A stretch of 64,000 bases of DNA from Candidatus Paracaedibacter acanthamoebae (GCF_000742835.1 NZ_CP008941.1:62001-126000); one strand, 5' to 3'; positions 8,845 through 19,350 are shown, counted from the first letter of the stretch. Translations and numbers: made by a program. Notes: generated by a model not told the origin, from the letters alone.

Positions 8845-9777
8845 ATGACGATTCTTATTCTTGCAGAACATGATGGAAGCGCGTTAAAGGCAGCAACATA
8901 CAATACAGTGATGGCAGCGAGTCAAATAAGTGGGGAAATTCACGTGGCTATTTTGAGTAACGGCGCCGATTCTGTCGTTAAAGAAGCGGCATCCCTTAGG
9001 GGCGTTACAAAAGTGATCCATCTTAAAGGAAAAGCTTTGGAGTATCCACTGGCAGAACCGGCTAGTAAAGCTCTTATGACACTTGCCAAGTCTTACAGCC
9101 ATATTTTGGCACCGGCATCCACTTATGGTAAAAATATTTTACCCCGTGTAGCGGCCTTACTGGATGTGATGCAAATTTCTGATGTCATTAAGGTGCATTC
9201 TACCGATACTTTTGATCGACCTATTTACGCTGGTAACGCTATTGTGACGGTGAAAAGTAAGGATCCGATTAAAGTTATTACGGTGCGTCCAACGGCGTTT
9301 GATAAAGCAGTAACAGATGGGTTGGCTGCTGTAGAGGTGGTTGATGTCACTGAGAGTCAAGATCAATCTAAATTTGTCTCTTTGGAGGCCTCTAAGTCTG
9401 ACCGTCCTGAGTTGAGCTCAGCACGGATTGTTGTCTCCGGTGGACGGGCCTTGGCGAGCAAAGAAAACTTCAAGATTATTGAAGAATTGGCCGATACCCT
9501 TAAAGCGGCTATTGGAGCCTCTCGAGCTGCCGTTGATGCAGGGTATGTTCCGAATGATTATCAGGTCGGGCAAACGGGGAAAGTGGTCGCTCCAGAGCTT
9601 TATATTGCAGTGGGTATCTCGGGAGCAATTCAGCATTTGGCAGGAATGAAGGACAGTAAAACCATCATCGCTATCAATAAGGATGGAGATGCTCCCATCT
9701 TCCAAATCGCAGATTATGGGTTGGTTGGCGATTTGTTTGAGATCGTGCCCCAATTAACTAGTGCACTTAAGGGATAG
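8845..9777 (+). CDS. etfA: electron transfer flavoprotein alpha subunit
   Basis: The 310-residue FAD-binding partner of EtfB. The C-terminal FAD domain shows [62 protein letters not shown] and [30 protein letters not shown], all canonical. The start codon follows the etfB stop directly, so the two are probably translationally coupled. The end overlaps the region upstream of hbd. Confidence 0.97.
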   Translation: MTILILAEHDGSALKAATYNTVMAASQISGEIHVAILSNGADSVVKEAASLRGVTKVIHLKGKALEYPLAEPASKALMTLAKSYSHILAPASTYGKNILPRVAALLDVMQISDVIKVHSTDTFDRPIYAGNAIVTVKSKDPIKVITVRPTAFDKAVTDGLAAVEVVDVTESQDQSKFVSLEASKSDRPELSSARIVVSGGRALASKENFKIIEELADTLKAAIGASRAAVDAGYVPNDYQVGQTGKVVAPELYIAVGISGAIQHLAGMKDSKTIIAINKDGDAPIFQIADYGLVGDLFEIVPQLTSALKG

Positions 9778-9784
9778 CAATGTC

Positions 9785-10654
9785 ATGATCCAACAGATTG
9801 TTGTGTTAGGTGGGGGACAGATGGGTAATGGAATTGCCCATGTCTGTGCTCAAGCTGGCTATGCCGTGACTGTGGTTGATATTTCTGAAAAACAGCGTGA
9901 ACTGGCGCAAGCAACGATTACAAAGAATCTGGATCGTTCAGTTAGCAAAGGAAACTTGAGTGAAGCTGCAAAGAAAGAAACCCTGGCGCGTCTATCCTTT
10001 TGTGATGCTATTCCTCATAGGGATTTTGATCTGTTGATTGAAGCAGTCACGGAAAATGTTGTTCTTAAAACTAAACTGTTGGCCGATGCGTCGCATCGTC
10101 TTAAGAAAGAGGCTATCATTGCCAGCAACACTTCCTCTATTTCATTGACTCAATTGGCAGTGGCAACGGATCGACCTGAACAAGTTATTGGAATGCATTT
10201 TATGAATCCCGTGCCCCTTATGCAATTGGTTGAGGTTATCCGTTCGTTGACCACCAGTGAGGCAACATTTCAAGCCGTAGCTGAGGTTATTGAAAAAATC
10301 GGTAAGACAATGGTGGTGTCTCAGGACATGCCGGGCTTTATCGTCAATCGCATCTTAATGCCCATGATCAATGAGGCCATTTATTCGCTCTACGAAGGGA
10401 TTGCCACGGCAGAGGATATTGATAGAGCGATGAAGTTGGGAACGAATCAACCGATGGGGCCGTTAGCGTTAGCAGACTTAATTGGGTTGGATACTTGCCT
10501 TGCGATTATGAGTGTGCTACATGAAGGATTCAGTGATAGTAAATATCGCCCTTGTCCATTGTTGCGTAACTATGTCAATGCGGGTTGGTTGGGCCGTAAA
10601 GCGGGCCGTGGTTTTTATCAATATGGTGGGTCAGTGTCATGTCAGAAAACTTAG
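9785..10654 (+). CDS. hbd: 3-hydroxybutyryl-CoA dehydrogenase
   Basis: NAD(P)-dependent oxidation of 3-hydroxyacyl-CoA, 289 residues. The Rossmann signature GGGQMGNGIAHVCAQAGYAV is at 8-27, the catalytic His with its partner Glu is in GMHFMNPVPLMQLVEVI, and NRILMPMINEAIYSLYEGIA lies in the C-terminal domain. The start at 9785 is preferred over a GTG 24 nt earlier because it matches the family N-terminus and has an AAGGGA ribosome binding site. It begins 7 bp after etfA. The last 16 nt overlap xseB. It may act in short-chain acyl-CoA metabolism beside the fad operon at 39-45 kb. Confidence 0.95.
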   Translation: MIQQIVVLGGGQMGNGIAHVCAQAGYAVTVVDISEKQRELAQATITKNLDRSVSKGNLSEAAKKETLARLSFCDAIPHRDFDLLIEAVTENVVLKTKLLADASHRLKKEAIIASNTSSISLTQLAVATDRPEQVIGMHFMNPVPLMQLVEVIRSLTTSEATFQAVAEVIEKIGKTMVVSQDMPGFIVNRILMPMINEAIYSLYEGIATAEDIDRAMKLGTNQPMGPLALADLIGLDTCLAIMSVLHEGFSDSKYRPCPLLRNYVNAGWLGRKAGRGFYQYGGSVSCQKT

Positions 10655-10878
10655 CAAATTTATCGTTTGAGCAAGCTTTGCAGGAACTTGAAGCCTTAGT
10701 GCGTCGCCTCGAAGAAGGAAGATTGCCATTGGAAGAAGCCATTAGTGCTTATGAACGAGGGGTTGCTTTACGATCCCATTGTCATGCTAAACTACAGGCA
10801 GCAAAATTAAAGGTTGATCAAATTGTTCTAAAGGCGAATGGAGAATCGTCGCTTAAACCATTTGATTCGGCAGGCTGA
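10639..10878 (+). CDS. xseB: exodeoxyribonuclease VII small subunit
   Basis: A 79-residue helical protein with the family signature SFEQALQELEALVRRLEEGRLPLEEAISAYERGVAL, followed by CHAKLQAAKLKVDQI. It assembles with XseA to degrade single-stranded DNA into oligonucleotides. It overlaps hbd by 16 nt; the hbd-xseB junction is a chance operon partner rather than a functional one. xseA is not in the window. Confidence 0.93.
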   Translation: MSENLANLSFEQALQELEALVRRLEEGRLPLEEAISAYERGVALRSHCHAKLQAAKLKVDQIVLKANGESSLKPFDSAG

Positions 10879-10912
10879 TCGAGGCGAGAGATAGCTTCTT
10901 AAACCAAAACTA

Positions 10913-12010
10913 ATGTTAAGAAATAATAATGAAAAAAAACTCTACCCCAATCCTGATGTTATTTTTTATCTTGCTGATGAAGGAATCGTTGCCGTTAATA
11001 CACTCACTAAAGAAGAATATGATCTCATGGATACTTATTTTTCTCGATTGAAGTTTTGGAATGGTCAGCGGAGCGATAAAATGAATGCCATTGATGTTGA
11101 TCTATTGGCGGGTGACCTGGTTCTTGAATCTTTAGCGGATCGATCTCAATGGGAAGGCGATCGTTTATCTGAGTTATTTCATACGGCAACTCGTAATCCA
11201 GCGATTATGGTACCGTCCCTATCTGAAGAGGAAGCTGCAAGACAATTTGTTGAAATGTCTCAGTTAAAACAAAAAAAGCTAGAGCGTTTTATTCCTCCCG
11301 CCATCGACATTATTAAATTGCCTGAGCCTCATCTCAAGGTCATTCATGACACCAGCTTGTTTGAAGTATGCAAAAATCGTAAAACATCGCGGAGTTTTAA
11401 TGGCGATCCTGTCGCTCTCTCGCATCTCTCAGATTTATTATTCATGAGTTTTGGCTATATTCATGGTAAAGAATGGGAAGAAATTGCGGCAGAGGATTTG
11501 AATACAGTGTCTGAAAGAAAATCTTCTCCTTCCGGCAGCGGCGTTCAAGCCTGTGATGCTTATTTAGCTGTGGTGAGCATCGAGGGCCTCGTACCAGGTT
11601 ATTATCACTATCGTGCCGACGGCCATGAATTGGCATTGTTAACGCCAGAATGTGATGCGGCTGCTATTTCTCATAGCGTTTGTGACCAATTTTGGGTAAA
11701 AGGGGCAGCCTGCGGCATTTTTATAACCGTTGATATGAACCGCGTCTGGTATAAAAGCGATTTGGCCCGTGCCTATGCTTATGTCTTTCTTGAGGCCGGC
11801 CATATTTCGCAGACAACGTTATTAAACGCAACAGCTTTAGGACTTAAGACCTGGTTGTCAGGATCCATGCGGGATGAATTTGTGGCTGAAAAGTTTGGTC
11901 TAGATGGATGGCGCCATTTTCCCGTAACGTCTGTTTTTATTGGCCATGGAATAGAGGACGCCGTGCCTCAAAAAATAAGAGAGACGGCGCTTGAGTTACG
12001 TCAAGGATAG
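10913..12010 (+). CDS. SagB/ThcOx-family nitroreductase-like dehydrogenase
   Basis: 365 residues. From about residue 150 it carries the SagB-type flavin dehydrogenase fold: CKNRKTSRSFNGDPVALSHLSDLLFMSFG, the FMN-contact segment KSSPSGSGVQACDAYLAVV, and the strongly family-specific LVPGYYHYRADGHELALL. The later half has AYAYVFLEAGHISQTTLLNATALGLKTWLSG, the dimer-interface helix. Relatives oxidise azoline rings to azoles in thiazole/oxazole-modified peptides, or act as peptide-maturation dehydrogenases. The N-terminal 130 residues resemble the extra domain seen in such enzymes but I cannot assign it. No cyclodehydratase (YcaO) or obvious precursor peptide is adjacent. No clear ribosome binding site precedes the ATG. 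A general nitroreductase role is the alternative. Confidence 0.8.
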   Translation: MLRNNNEKKLYPNPDVIFYLADEGIVAVNTLTKEEYDLMDTYFSRLKFWNGQRSDKMNAIDVDLLAGDLVLESLADRSQWEGDRLSELFHTATRNPAIMVPSLSEEEAARQFVEMSQLKQKKLERFIPPAIDIIKLPEPHLKVIHDTSLFEVCKNRKTSRSFNGDPVALSHLSDLLFMSFGYIHGKEWEEIAAEDLNTVSERKSSPSGSGVQACDAYLAVVSIEGLVPGYYHYRADGHELALLTPECDAAAISHSVCDQFWVKGAACGIFITVDMNRVWYKSDLARAYAYVFLEAGHISQTTLLNATALGLKTWLSGSMRDEFVAEKFGLDGWRHFPVTSVFIGHGIEDAVPQKIRETALELRQG

Positions 12011-12019
12011 GCCCTCTAG

Positions 12020-12190
12020 GGGGGTGCTCTTACGGTTGCCCGGAAAGAGGGCTTTTTCCCCGGCTGAAGCATCGTGTTGGAGTCGGAAACTTGCAGCGGC
12101 AAGCGAGGGCCCATGAAATATTGAGGCCACTGGCCTGTCCTCAACTCGATTAGGGGGCAAGCCAGCGGGAGCAAGATTGTTGAATAATGC
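12020..12190. repeat. decayed copy of the palindromic repeat family
   Basis: The segment from about 12031 to 12075, read on the minus strand, matches the junction of the 139-bp units at 38.6-39.1 kb: a CAGCCGGGGAAAAA core, then CCCTCTTTCCGGGCAACCG. The adjoining CTGTCCTCAACTCGATTAGG resembles CTTGTCCTCAACTTGATTGG at about 37121-37140. The copy is diverged and in inverse orientation. It fills most of the gap between the SagB-like gene and rodA, and suggests that the family is dispersed around the genome. Confidence 0.7.
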
Positions 12191-12243
12191 CGCGTATAAA
12201 ATGTTTATTCCCATGGGGGATCTCTCCATGCTAAAGTTAGGCC

Positions 12244-13356
12244 ATGATTTCTGTCTATTCCGTTTTTGATCGCATTAGCGCGCTCAGTAAGATGCCGCTT
12301 GTGCTTATTACTCTGATCTCATCCATCGGATTTGCTATGCTGTACTCCGCTGCCGATGGTAGTTTGGCGCCCTGGGCTTATAAACAAATGATCCGGTTTG
12401 GTGTGGGATTTATTATTATGTTGGCGGTGGCTTGTACCGATATCCGAGTATGGATGTCACTCTCTTATCCCATTTATGGGCTATCGCTGATTTTGCTGAT
12501 TGGCGTGGAGGTCATGGGGTTTGTCGGCATGGGGGCGCAGCGGTGGATTGATCTGTATGTGATTCAATTGCAACCGTCAGAAATAATGAAAATTGCTCTG
12601 ATCTTAGCCTTGGCACGCTATTTCCATTTAACCTCGCTTGAGGATATTTTTAAGTTTAGAAATTTGCTAATTCCGTTAGTTTTGATTTTGGTGCCAACGG
12701 TTTTAGTGATGCGTCAGCCGGATTTGGGGACAGCCATGATCCTTATGATGTCAGGGGCGGTTCTGTTTTTTACAACCGGTGTTAGGCTTTGGAAATTTCT
12801 TGTGGCGGGCGGAAGTGTGGTTGCCGCTATTCCCATATTTTGGAGTATGCTGCATGACTATCAACGCAAACGAGTGCTTATTTTTTTGGATCCAGAAAGC
12901 GATCCGATGAAATCTGGGTATCATGTCACACAGTCAAAAATTGCCTTAGGATCCGGTGGATGGTTTGGCCAAGGATTCATGCAAGGAACTCAGAGCCATT
13001 TAAGCTTTTTGCCAGAAAAGCAAACCGATTTTATTTTCACCATGTTCAGTGAAGAGTTTGGGTTTGTTGGGGGATGCATGCTGGTTGTGCTTTTTGTCAT
13101 GCTGCTCAGTTATGGGTTTCGCATAGCCTTAAGTAGTCGTATGCATTATGCGCGGCTTGTGGCCATTGGCATCAATTCAACCTTCTTTTTATATGCCTTT
13201 ATTAATATGTCGATGGTAATGGGAATGCTGCCCGTAGTGGGTGTCCCCTTGCCTTTGGTTTCTTATGGTGGAACCGCTCTCTTGACCTTGTTGATGGGGC
13301 AGGGGTTAATTTTTTCCGCTAGTCTTTATAATGAAGCACGGACAGGGCGATTCTGA
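12244..13356 (+). CDS. rodA: rod-shape-determining peptidoglycan glycosyltransferase RodA
   Basis: SEDS-family protein of 370 residues and about ten membrane spans that polymerises lipid II during elongation. Recognisable features are AQRWIDLYVIQLQPSEIMKIALILALARYF, the catalytic-loop motif RQPDLGTAMIL (the Asp is the proposed catalytic residue), SGYHVTQSKIALGSGGWFGQGFMQGTQSHLSFLPEKQTDFIFTMFSEEFGF, and the C-terminal GVPLPLVSYGGTALLTLL. It is RodA rather than FtsW by the GxxxGTQSHLxFLPEKxTDFIF form. The usual partner mrdA (PBP2) is not adjacent. The stop overlaps the truB start by one base. Confidence 0.95.
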   Translation: MISVYSVFDRISALSKMPLVLITLISSIGFAMLYSAADGSLAPWAYKQMIRFGVGFIIMLAVACTDIRVWMSLSYPIYGLSLILLIGVEVMGFVGMGAQRWIDLYVIQLQPSEIMKIALILALARYFHLTSLEDIFKFRNLLIPLVLILVPTVLVMRQPDLGTAMILMMSGAVLFFTTGVRLWKFLVAGGSVVAAIPIFWSMLHDYQRKRVLIFLDPESDPMKSGYHVTQSKIALGSGGWFGQGFMQGTQSHLSFLPEKQTDFIFTMFSEEFGFVGGCMLVVLFVMLLSYGFRIALSSRMHYARLVAIGINSTFFLYAFINMSMVMGMLPVVGVPLPLVSYGGTALLTLLMGQGLIFSASLYNEARTGRF

Positions 13357-14222
13357 TGACAAGTGGATGGATTATTTTAGACAAGCCCGACGGGGTGACC
13401 TCGACCAAGGCGGGCAGCATTGTGAAGCGCCTTTTTAAACAAAAGAAATTAGGACATGCGGGTACCTTAGATCCATTCGCCTCAGGTGTCTTGCCCTTGG
13501 CGTTGGGCGAAGCCACTAAAGTCATGCCGTATGTGGTAAGCGATATAAAGGAATATGAATTTGAACTGACCTTTGGGGAAGAGCGGGATTCTGGCGATTT
13601 AGAGGGGACAGTTACAGGAACAACAGAGCAGCGGCCGACAGAAGAACACCTTTGGTCTGTCATTCCTAATTTTATCGGCATAATTACGCAAGTTCCGCCG
13701 ATCTACTCCGCGCTGTGGATTAATGGGCAGCGGGCATATGATTTAGCACGGCGCGGTGAGGCGGTAGAGATGAAATCCCGTCAAGTGCTGATCCAAGAAT
13801 TGGAATTATTGGCCTTTACTGGAAAGACGGCCAGCCTGCGTGTTGTTTGTGGAACGGGAACGTATGTGCGATCCTTAGGACAGGATTTGGCAAGAGCTGT
13901 TGGTTCAATGGGGTATTTGTCCAAGCTATGTCGGACACGGGTTGGAAAATTTTCATTGCAAGATGCTGTAAATATAGATACTTTAAGAGACAATGCGCTT
14001 TCATTGACTGGGCGTGATTGGTTGTTGCCCATTAGGGTCGTACTGGACGACATCCCGGCGATTCCTGTATCGGCGCAACAGGCGGTGAATTTGCGCCATG
14101 GGCGATCAATAGATTGTCCGGGGTATGAGGGAATAGTTCTTATTCTCTCAGACGATCAAGAGCTTGCTTTATGTAAGGGTGATGGTCAGCAATTGCACCC
14201 AAAAAGAGTGTTTAATTTATAA
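13356..14222 (+). CDS. truB: tRNA pseudouridine(55) synthase
   Basis: Converts U55 of tRNA to pseudouridine. 288 residues; the catalytic Asp lies in GHAGTLDPFASGVLPLALGEATK (near 39-45), with the KEYEFELTFGE strand and PPIYSALWINGQRAYDLARRGE loop after it. RVVCGTGTYVRSLGQDLARAVG carries the conserved Tyr/Arg region, and a C-terminal PUA-like part ends the protein. The ATG overlaps the rodA TGA. rpsO follows after 15 bp, the widely kept truB-rpsO-pnp order. Confidence 0.96.
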   Translation: MTSGWIILDKPDGVTSTKAGSIVKRLFKQKKLGHAGTLDPFASGVLPLALGEATKVMPYVVSDIKEYEFELTFGEERDSGDLEGTVTGTTEQRPTEEHLWSVIPNFIGIITQVPPIYSALWINGQRAYDLARRGEAVEMKSRQVLIQELELLAFTGKTASLRVVCGTGTYVRSLGQDLARAVGSMGYLSKLCRTRVGKFSLQDAVNIDTLRDNALSLTGRDWLLPIRVVLDDIPAIPVSAQQAVNLRHGRSIDCPGYEGIVLILSDDQELALCKGDGQQLHPKRVFNL

Positions 14223-14237
14223 AATAAGGAAAAGGCG

Positions 14238-14507
14238 ATGTCGATTACAGCAGAACGCAAATTAGAAGTTGTTAAAGAGTTTGCAACAAAGCCTGGTGAT
14301 ACTGGCTCCCCTGAAGTACAGGTTGCTATTTTAACAGAACGCATTCGCAATCTAACAGGTCACATGTCTGATCATAAAAAAGACTTTCACTCACGACGTG
14401 GATTGTTGATTATGGTTGGTCAACGTCGGCGCCTTCTTGATTATGTTAAGAAGACCAATGAGTCACGTTATCAAGATTTGATTAAGCGTTTAGGTCTACG
14501 CCGCTAA
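14238..14507 (+). CDS. rpsO: 30S ribosomal protein S15
   Basis: 89 residues, the standard length. [53 protein letters not shown] is the full S15 signature that contacts 16S rRNA helix h22. AAGGAAAAGG gives a ribosome binding site. An intrinsic terminator-like hairpin lies between this gene and pnp, as is usual for this pair. Confidence 0.98.
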   Translation: MSITAERKLEVVKEFATKPGDTGSPEVQVAILTERIRNLTGHMSDHKKDFHSRRGLLIMVGQRRRLLDYVKKTNESRYQDLIKRLGLRR

Positions 14508-14590
14508 TGGGTCAGGCCAACCGTCTCAATCAAAATTATTCCAAATTGTCTCAACCATTGGGTTGGAACAAAAGAGGACAATAATATATC

Positions 14591-14624
14591 GGGGAGTTCT
14601 ATGAGTGTAGATCTCCCCTTTATT
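14591..14624 (+). terminator. rpsO-pnp intergenic hairpin
   Basis: GGGGAG at 14591 pairs with CTCCCC ending at 14618 across a 16-nt loop, and is followed by TTTATT. This fits a leaky intrinsic terminator after rpsO. The rest of the 235-bp spacer precedes pnp; in other bacteria this region is where PNPase and RNase III autoregulate pnp, but I see no specific sign of that here. Confidence 0.6.
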
Positions 14625-14742
14625 GTATAAGAGGGATTTTAAAAGCGGGAACGCAGCGATAGGAAGCAATTCAATAGGTCTCTCTATCCCTACGTTTCCA
14701 TGGAAAAATCTCTTGTAATTTGTTATTAAGGAAATATTATAT

Positions 14743-16899
14743 ATGTCAGAATTTTTTAAGATTACCCGCGAAGAAGTTGACTTTGGCGGCCGTAAGCTTG
14801 TTCTTGAAACTGGGCGTATTGCCCGTCAAGCTGAGGGTGCAGTCTTAGTTAGCTATGGTGACACATCTGTCTTGTGTACAGTTGTCGCTTCCCGCAAAGC
14901 ATCTCCCGGTCAAAGCTTTTTCCCCTTATCGGTTCACTATCAAGAAAAAACTTTTGCGGTTGGTCGTATCCCAGGCGGATATAACAAGCGCGAAGGGAAG
15001 CCGTCAGAAAGGGAAGTTTTAAACTCTCGTTTGATTGACCGGCCTATTCGCCCATTGTTCCCAGAAGGATTTTTTAACGAAGTTCAAATCATTTGTACAG
15101 TATTAAGTCATGATCTCATCAATGATCCTTCAATCCCAGCAATGATTGGAGCATCAGCTGCCGTGGCGTTGTCTGGTGTTCCATTTGCTGGGCCGATTGC
15201 GGGTGCCATCGTGGGATATGTGGATGGTGAATATATTTTGAACCCAACCCCCGAACAAGCGGCGGCCTCCCAACTTGATTTGTATGTGGCTGGTACAACC
15301 GAAGGGGTGCTAATGGTTGAATCCGAAGCTAAAGAACTGCCAGAAGATGTTATGTTGGGCGCTGTTGATTTTGGTCACGCGGCTTTCCAACCGGTCATTA
15401 AAGCCATTAAGAATTTGAAGAAGAAAGCGGGTAAGAAAGATTGGGAAAATGTGGGACTTGGCGATGATTACCAAGATCTATACAAGAAAATTAAGAAAGC
15501 TGTCGAAAAAGATTTGAAGAAGGCTTACAGCATCACCACCAAAGCTGAACGGTATGCTGCTGTGGATGCTGCTTTAGAAAAGGCCATCGAAAAAGTTGGT
15601 ATTGCTGACGGTCAAGAGCGTAATTTTGATATGGCCTTTGACGCCCTTAAGTCAGAAGTTGTCCGCAGTGACATTTTGAATGAAGGCAAGCGAGTTGATG
15701 GCCGTGATTTGAAGACTGTTCGACCTATTGATGTTCAAGTTGGCGTTCTGCCACGGACTCACGGTAGCACTCTTTTCACACGCGGTGAAACGCAAGCTGT
15801 TGTGGTATCAACGCTTGGAACAGCTCAGGATGAGCAAATGATTGATGCGCTTGAGGGCGAATACCGCGAACGCTTTATGTTGCACTATAATTTCCCGCCA
15901 TACTCGGTCAATGAAACAGGACGCATGTCCGGTCCGGGACGTCGTGAAATTGGTCATGGTAAGCTAGCCTGGCGTGCGATTCGTCCCTTGTTACCCACAA
16001 AGGATCAATTCCCTTATACTCTTCGTACAGTTGCTGAAATCACAGAATCTAATGGATCTTCCTCTATGGCAACAGTTTGTGGCACATCTTTGTCCTTGAT
16101 GGATGCAGGCGTTCCGTTGGCACGTCCCGTTGCGGGTATTGCAATGGGCCTCGTCAAAGAGGGCAAAAAATTTGCTGTTTTGACAGATATTTTGGGGGAT
16201 GAAGATCATCTTGGAGATATGGACTTTAAGGTTGCGGGAACTGAAAACGGTATCACAGCTTTACAAATGGACATTAAAATCACCAGCATTACTCCTGAAA
16301 TTATGAAGGTGGCGCTGGACCAAGCTAAAGACGGTCGTTTGCATATTTTGGGTGAAATGGGTAAAGCTTTATCCAGTTCCCGCGAATCTGTCAGCGAGCA
16401 TGCGCCTCAGATGATTTCCATGCCTATCAACCGCGATAAAATTCGTGATATCATTGGTCCAGGTGGTAAAACGATTCGTGAAATCTGTGAGGTTTCTGGA
16501 GCTCGTATCGATATCAATGACGAAGGAATCGTCAACATTTCTGGTTTCGATAGCAAGTCCATTGAAACAGCCAAAGCCATGATCCGGAATATTGCCTGTG
16601 ATCCAGTTGTGGGCGAAGTTTACACCGGTAAAGTCGTTAAAATTATGGAATTCGGGGCGTTCGTTAACTTTATGGGCAACCGTGATGGGCTTGTTCACAT
16701 TAGTGAGTTGGCAAGCGAGCGTGTTGCTAAAGTAAGCGATATTGTTCAAGTCGGTGACGAGGTGACTGTTAAGGTTGTTGGATTTGACGACCGTGGAAAA
16801 GTTAAGCTCAGCATGAAGGCTTTGCTGTCTGCTAAAGAAAAGGCAACTGAGCCAACAGCAGCAGGTGCAGACCAAGCAGAGGCTGGCGCAGAATCATAA
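14743..16899 (+). CDS. pnp: polyribonucleotide nucleotidyltransferase
   Basis: The phosphorolytic 3'-5' exoribonuclease PNPase, 718 residues. Domains in order: first RNase PH core ([48 protein letters not shown]), an all-alpha linker rich in Lys around 225-290, second RNase PH core with phosphate-binding [24 protein letters not shown] domain with GPGGKTI near 570, and S1 domain with [28 protein letters not shown]. The C-terminus ends in an Ala/Glu-rich tail. A strong terminator follows. Confidence 0.98.
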   Translation: MSEFFKITREEVDFGGRKLVLETGRIARQAEGAVLVSYGDTSVLCTVVASRKASPGQSFFPLSVHYQEKTFAVGRIPGGYNKREGKPSEREVLNSRLIDRPIRPLFPEGFFNEVQIICTVLSHDLINDPSIPAMIGASAAVALSGVPFAGPIAGAIVGYVDGEYILNPTPEQAAASQLDLYVAGTTEGVLMVESEAKELPEDVMLGAVDFGHAAFQPVIKAIKNLKKKAGKKDWENVGLGDDYQDLYKKIKKAVEKDLKKAYSITTKAERYAAVDAALEKAIEKVGIADGQERNFDMAFDALKSEVVRSDILNEGKRVDGRDLKTVRPIDVQVGVLPRTHGSTLFTRGETQAVVVSTLGTAQDEQMIDALEGEYRERFMLHYNFPPYSVNETGRMSGPGRREIGHGKLAWRAIRPLLPTKDQFPYTLRTVAEITESNGSSSMATVCGTSLSLMDAGVPLARPVAGIAMGLVKEGKKFAVLTDILGDEDHLGDMDFKVAGTENGITALQMDIKITSITPEIMKVALDQAKDGRLHILGEMGKALSSSRESVSEHAPQMISMPINRDKIRDIIGPGGKTIREICEVSGARIDINDEGIVNISGFDSKSIETAKAMIRNIACDPVVGEVYTGKVVKIMEFGAFVNFMGNRDGLVHISELASERVAKVSDIVQVGDEVTVKVVGFDDRGKVKLSMKALLSAKEKATEPTAAGADQAEAGAES

Positions 16900-16918
16900 T
16901 GGTTTAAAATGTGATCAT

Positions 16919-16956
16919 TAAAAATGGCTGCTCTGAGAAGAGTAGCCATTTTTTGT
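16919..16956 (+). terminator. pnp intrinsic terminator
   Basis: AAAATGGCT with CTCT pairs with AGAG and AGCCATTTT around a GAGA loop, followed by T6. This long stem with a U-tract is a convincing rho-independent terminator for the rodA-truB-rpsO-pnp run. Confidence 0.9.
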
Positions 16957-17084
16957 TATGAAGGGAAATTTTAGATAGGGGCCCTCCTATAGTTTTTCCT
17001 TATGGTTGATCAATTTATTAAGGCTTTGATATAAAAGAAAAAATAGATCCTACCAATTTTAAATTAATCTTGAATAGGGAGGTG

Positions 17085-17777
17085 TTAGTTAAGTGAAAGA
17101 TGTTGGTCATGGGCTTTCCAAATGCAGTTTAAGACAAATTGACTAACAGTTGGGGAAAAGCCATACTGACATCCAATATTGATCATCAATTCTTCTAACC
17201 GAGTGACCTCCTCTACAGAATAAGCTGAATGCTTCGTAATAAAGAATTGTGGAAAAATCTTTAAGATTCTATTCAAAAACAAGGGTGGTAAATCATCTGC
17301 TTTAATAGGCTTTTTCCATTGATAGGAAGGATGCTTAAGCTGTTGTGCGGCTTTAATTAATCTTAAGGAAGCGTTTGTTAAATATTCTTCTTTCTTTTGC
17401 TTTTCTGCTTGGTAAAAATTTTCCAAAGTTAATGAGGTCATAGTTGATGGGGAGGTTTTTTCTGGTAAGAGGCTGGGAAGTATGCTTTCCCATTTTTCCT
17501 CTTCTAAAATAGCAAGCTTCGGTTCTTCAAAGTAAGAAGCTATTTTCTTTTTAAGAATATCTTCTTTAGATGTCCTTTTTACAACATAGGGGAAAAAATA
17601 CTTGTTGGTTGTTGAAAGGGGCTGCTGAAAAGCATCCGAATAGTTAAAATTAGCTGAAAAAGGTGATAAGTTAGAGAGAGAGCGTCTCTTGTTTATCGGG
17701 CTCTCATGAGTATCTTGAGCATAAAGGGCTGACATCCCCAGTAAATATAGTCCTAGGTATTGATAAAATAACTTCAT
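17085..17777 (-). CDS. secreted protein of unknown function
   Basis: I do not recognise this 230-residue protein. The start at 17777 has a GGAAAG ribosome binding site and begins a good signal peptide (KLFYQYLGLYLLGMSALYAQ, cleavage likely after AYAQ/LYAQ). Starting at the longer in-frame ATG would add 25 residues with no signal features. The mature part is hydrophilic with a basic N-terminal region (SPINKRRSLSNLSPF), a Lys/Glu-rich helix around 120-150, and aromatic-rich patches near the end. No cysteines cluster, no repeats and no catalytic motif are seen. It sits alone between pnp and fumC, all in different transcription units. Being exported in a probable symbiont, an envelope or host-directed role is possible but unproven. 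Confidence 0.7.
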   Translation of the reverse strand: MKLFYQYLGLYLLGMSALYAQDTHESPINKRRSLSNLSPFSANFNYSDAFQQPLSTTNKYFFPYVVKRTSKEDILKKKIASYFEEPKLAILEEEKWESILPSLLPEKTSPSTMTSLTLENFYQAEKQKKEEYLTNASLRLIKAAQQLKHPSYQWKKPIKADDLPPLFLNRILKIFPQFFITKHSAYSVEEVTRLEELMINIGCQYGFSPTVSQFVLNCIWKAHDQHLSLN

Positions 17778-17967
17778 TAATTTCTTTCCGTTTATTAAGG
17801 TTTCCGAGTTCTTAATTTTGCTAAAATAAAGGATTAAGCAAAAAAAATTCAAGTATAAATAAAACTTTTAGGGGAACTATAATTTGATTTACTTAAAAAA
17901 CAGCGGGATGCTTGTTAGAGAAGATGGATAGAAATCATCGAGAAAATTGGGGGTGTTGGTTTTTTTA

Positions 17968-19350
17968 CTACCGAGTACCTAGCATTTTTTCCGGACTGAC
18001 ATGCTTAGTAAAATCGGCTTTGCTCAACAATCCTAATGATTCAGCAGCCTCCGCCAGCGTGATATCCTCGTGCAAGGCTTTTTTAGCAACTTTGGCGGCA
18101 TTGTCGTAACCGATCACCGGGTTAAGCGCCGTGACGAGCATCAGTGACTTATCCAGATTTTGTTGTAATTTTATGGTATTCGCTTGAATGCCATTCAGGC
18201 ACTTCTCAACAAAGCTATCGCAGCAATCCGCTAGAAGATCAAGGGAGTGCAAGACATTGGTTGCAATGACAGGCTTAAAAACATTCAATTCGAAATGCCC
18301 CTGACTGCCGGCAATGGTCACCGCCACATGATTGCCCATCACTTGGCAGCAAACCATGGTCATGGCTTCAGCTTGGGTCGGATTAACTTTACCAGGCATG
18401 ATAGATGAGCCAGGTTCATTTTCTGGCAGTTCTATTTCCCCCAAACCACATCGCGGCCCTGATCCCAACCAGCGAATATCGTTGGCAATTTTCATACAGC
18501 TGGCTGCTAACACATTGAGTACCCCTGAAAAATCCACGAGAGCATCATGGCTTGCCAAAGCCTCAAATTTGTTTTTAGCGGTCCGAAAAGGTAATTGAGT
18601 GAAGTGGGCTACACTCTCGGCAAAGGATTCGGCAAAGCCTGTAGGACAATTGATGCCTGTTCCAACCGCTGTTCCGCCTTGAGCCAAAGCATAAACCCCA
18701 TCGAGGGCTCGTTCCAAACGGCCAAGACCCAATTCAATCTGGGTTGCGTAGCCTGAAAATTCTTGCCCCAGTGTCACCGGTGTCGCATCTTGTAAGTGAG
18801 TTCGCCCAACCTTGATAAAATTTGCGAATTCTTGAGATTTTGCAAGGAGGGCTTGATGAAATTTACGCAAAGCCGGCAATAACTTTTTATGGGTTTCAGT
18901 GGCAACAGCGATATGCATCACGGTGGGAAACGTATCATTCGATGACTGACCATAGTTAACATGATCGTTGGGATGAACGGGTTTTTTTTGACCAATTGGG
19001 TGGCCTAGAATTTCACAAGCGCGATTGCCGATCACTTCATTGGCATTCATGTTGGATTGGGTTCCTGATCCTGTTTGCCAAACAACCAAAGGAAAGTGAT
19101 CATCCCAGGTGCCAGTAATAACTTCCTCTGCCGCTTTAATGATGGCATCCGCCAACGGCGCCTCAAGCATGCCCAGCTTTTTATTTGTTAAGGCAGCACA
19201 GCGTTTTTGTATGCCTAACGACCTGATAATGCCTAAAGGCATGCGTTGGTTGCCAATGCGAAAATTTTGACGGGATCGTTCCGTTTGGGCCCCCCAATAT
19301 TTACCTTCTGGAATATTAACTTCACCCATGGAATCTGTTTCTTGGCGCAT
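17968..19350 (-). CDS. fumC: class II fumarate hydratase
   Basis: Iron-independent fumarase of the TCA cycle, 460 residues and homotetrameric in the family. [13 protein letters not shown] near 317-329 is the signature loop, with its catalytic Ser. [17 protein letters not shown] and [13 protein letters not shown] are the other conserved active-site segments. A GGAGGGGG site precedes the ATG at 19350. Divergent from the thioesterase gene across 130 bp of AT-rich promoter DNA. The similar aspartase family is excluded by the fumarase-type [16 protein letters not shown] and [14 protein letters not shown] blocks. Confidence 0.96.
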   Translation of the reverse strand: MRQETDSMGEVNIPEGKYWGAQTERSRQNFRIGNQRMPLGIIRSLGIQKRCAALTNKKLGMLEAPLADAIIKAAEEVITGTWDDHFPLVVWQTGSGTQSNMNANEVIGNRACEILGHPIGQKKPVHPNDHVNYGQSSNDTFPTVMHIAVATETHKKLLPALRKFHQALLAKSQEFANFIKVGRTHLQDATPVTLGQEFSGYATQIELGLGRLERALDGVYALAQGGTAVGTGINCPTGFAESFAESVAHFTQLPFRTAKNKFEALASHDALVDFSGVLNVLAASCMKIANDIRWLGSGPRCGLGEIELPENEPGSSIMPGKVNPTQAEAMTMVCCQVMGNHVAVTIAGSQGHFELNVFKPVIATNVLHSLDLLADCCDSFVEKCLNGIQANTIKLQQNLDKSLMLVTALNPVIGYDNAAKVAKKALHEDITLAEAAESLGLLSKADFTKHVSPEKMLGTR

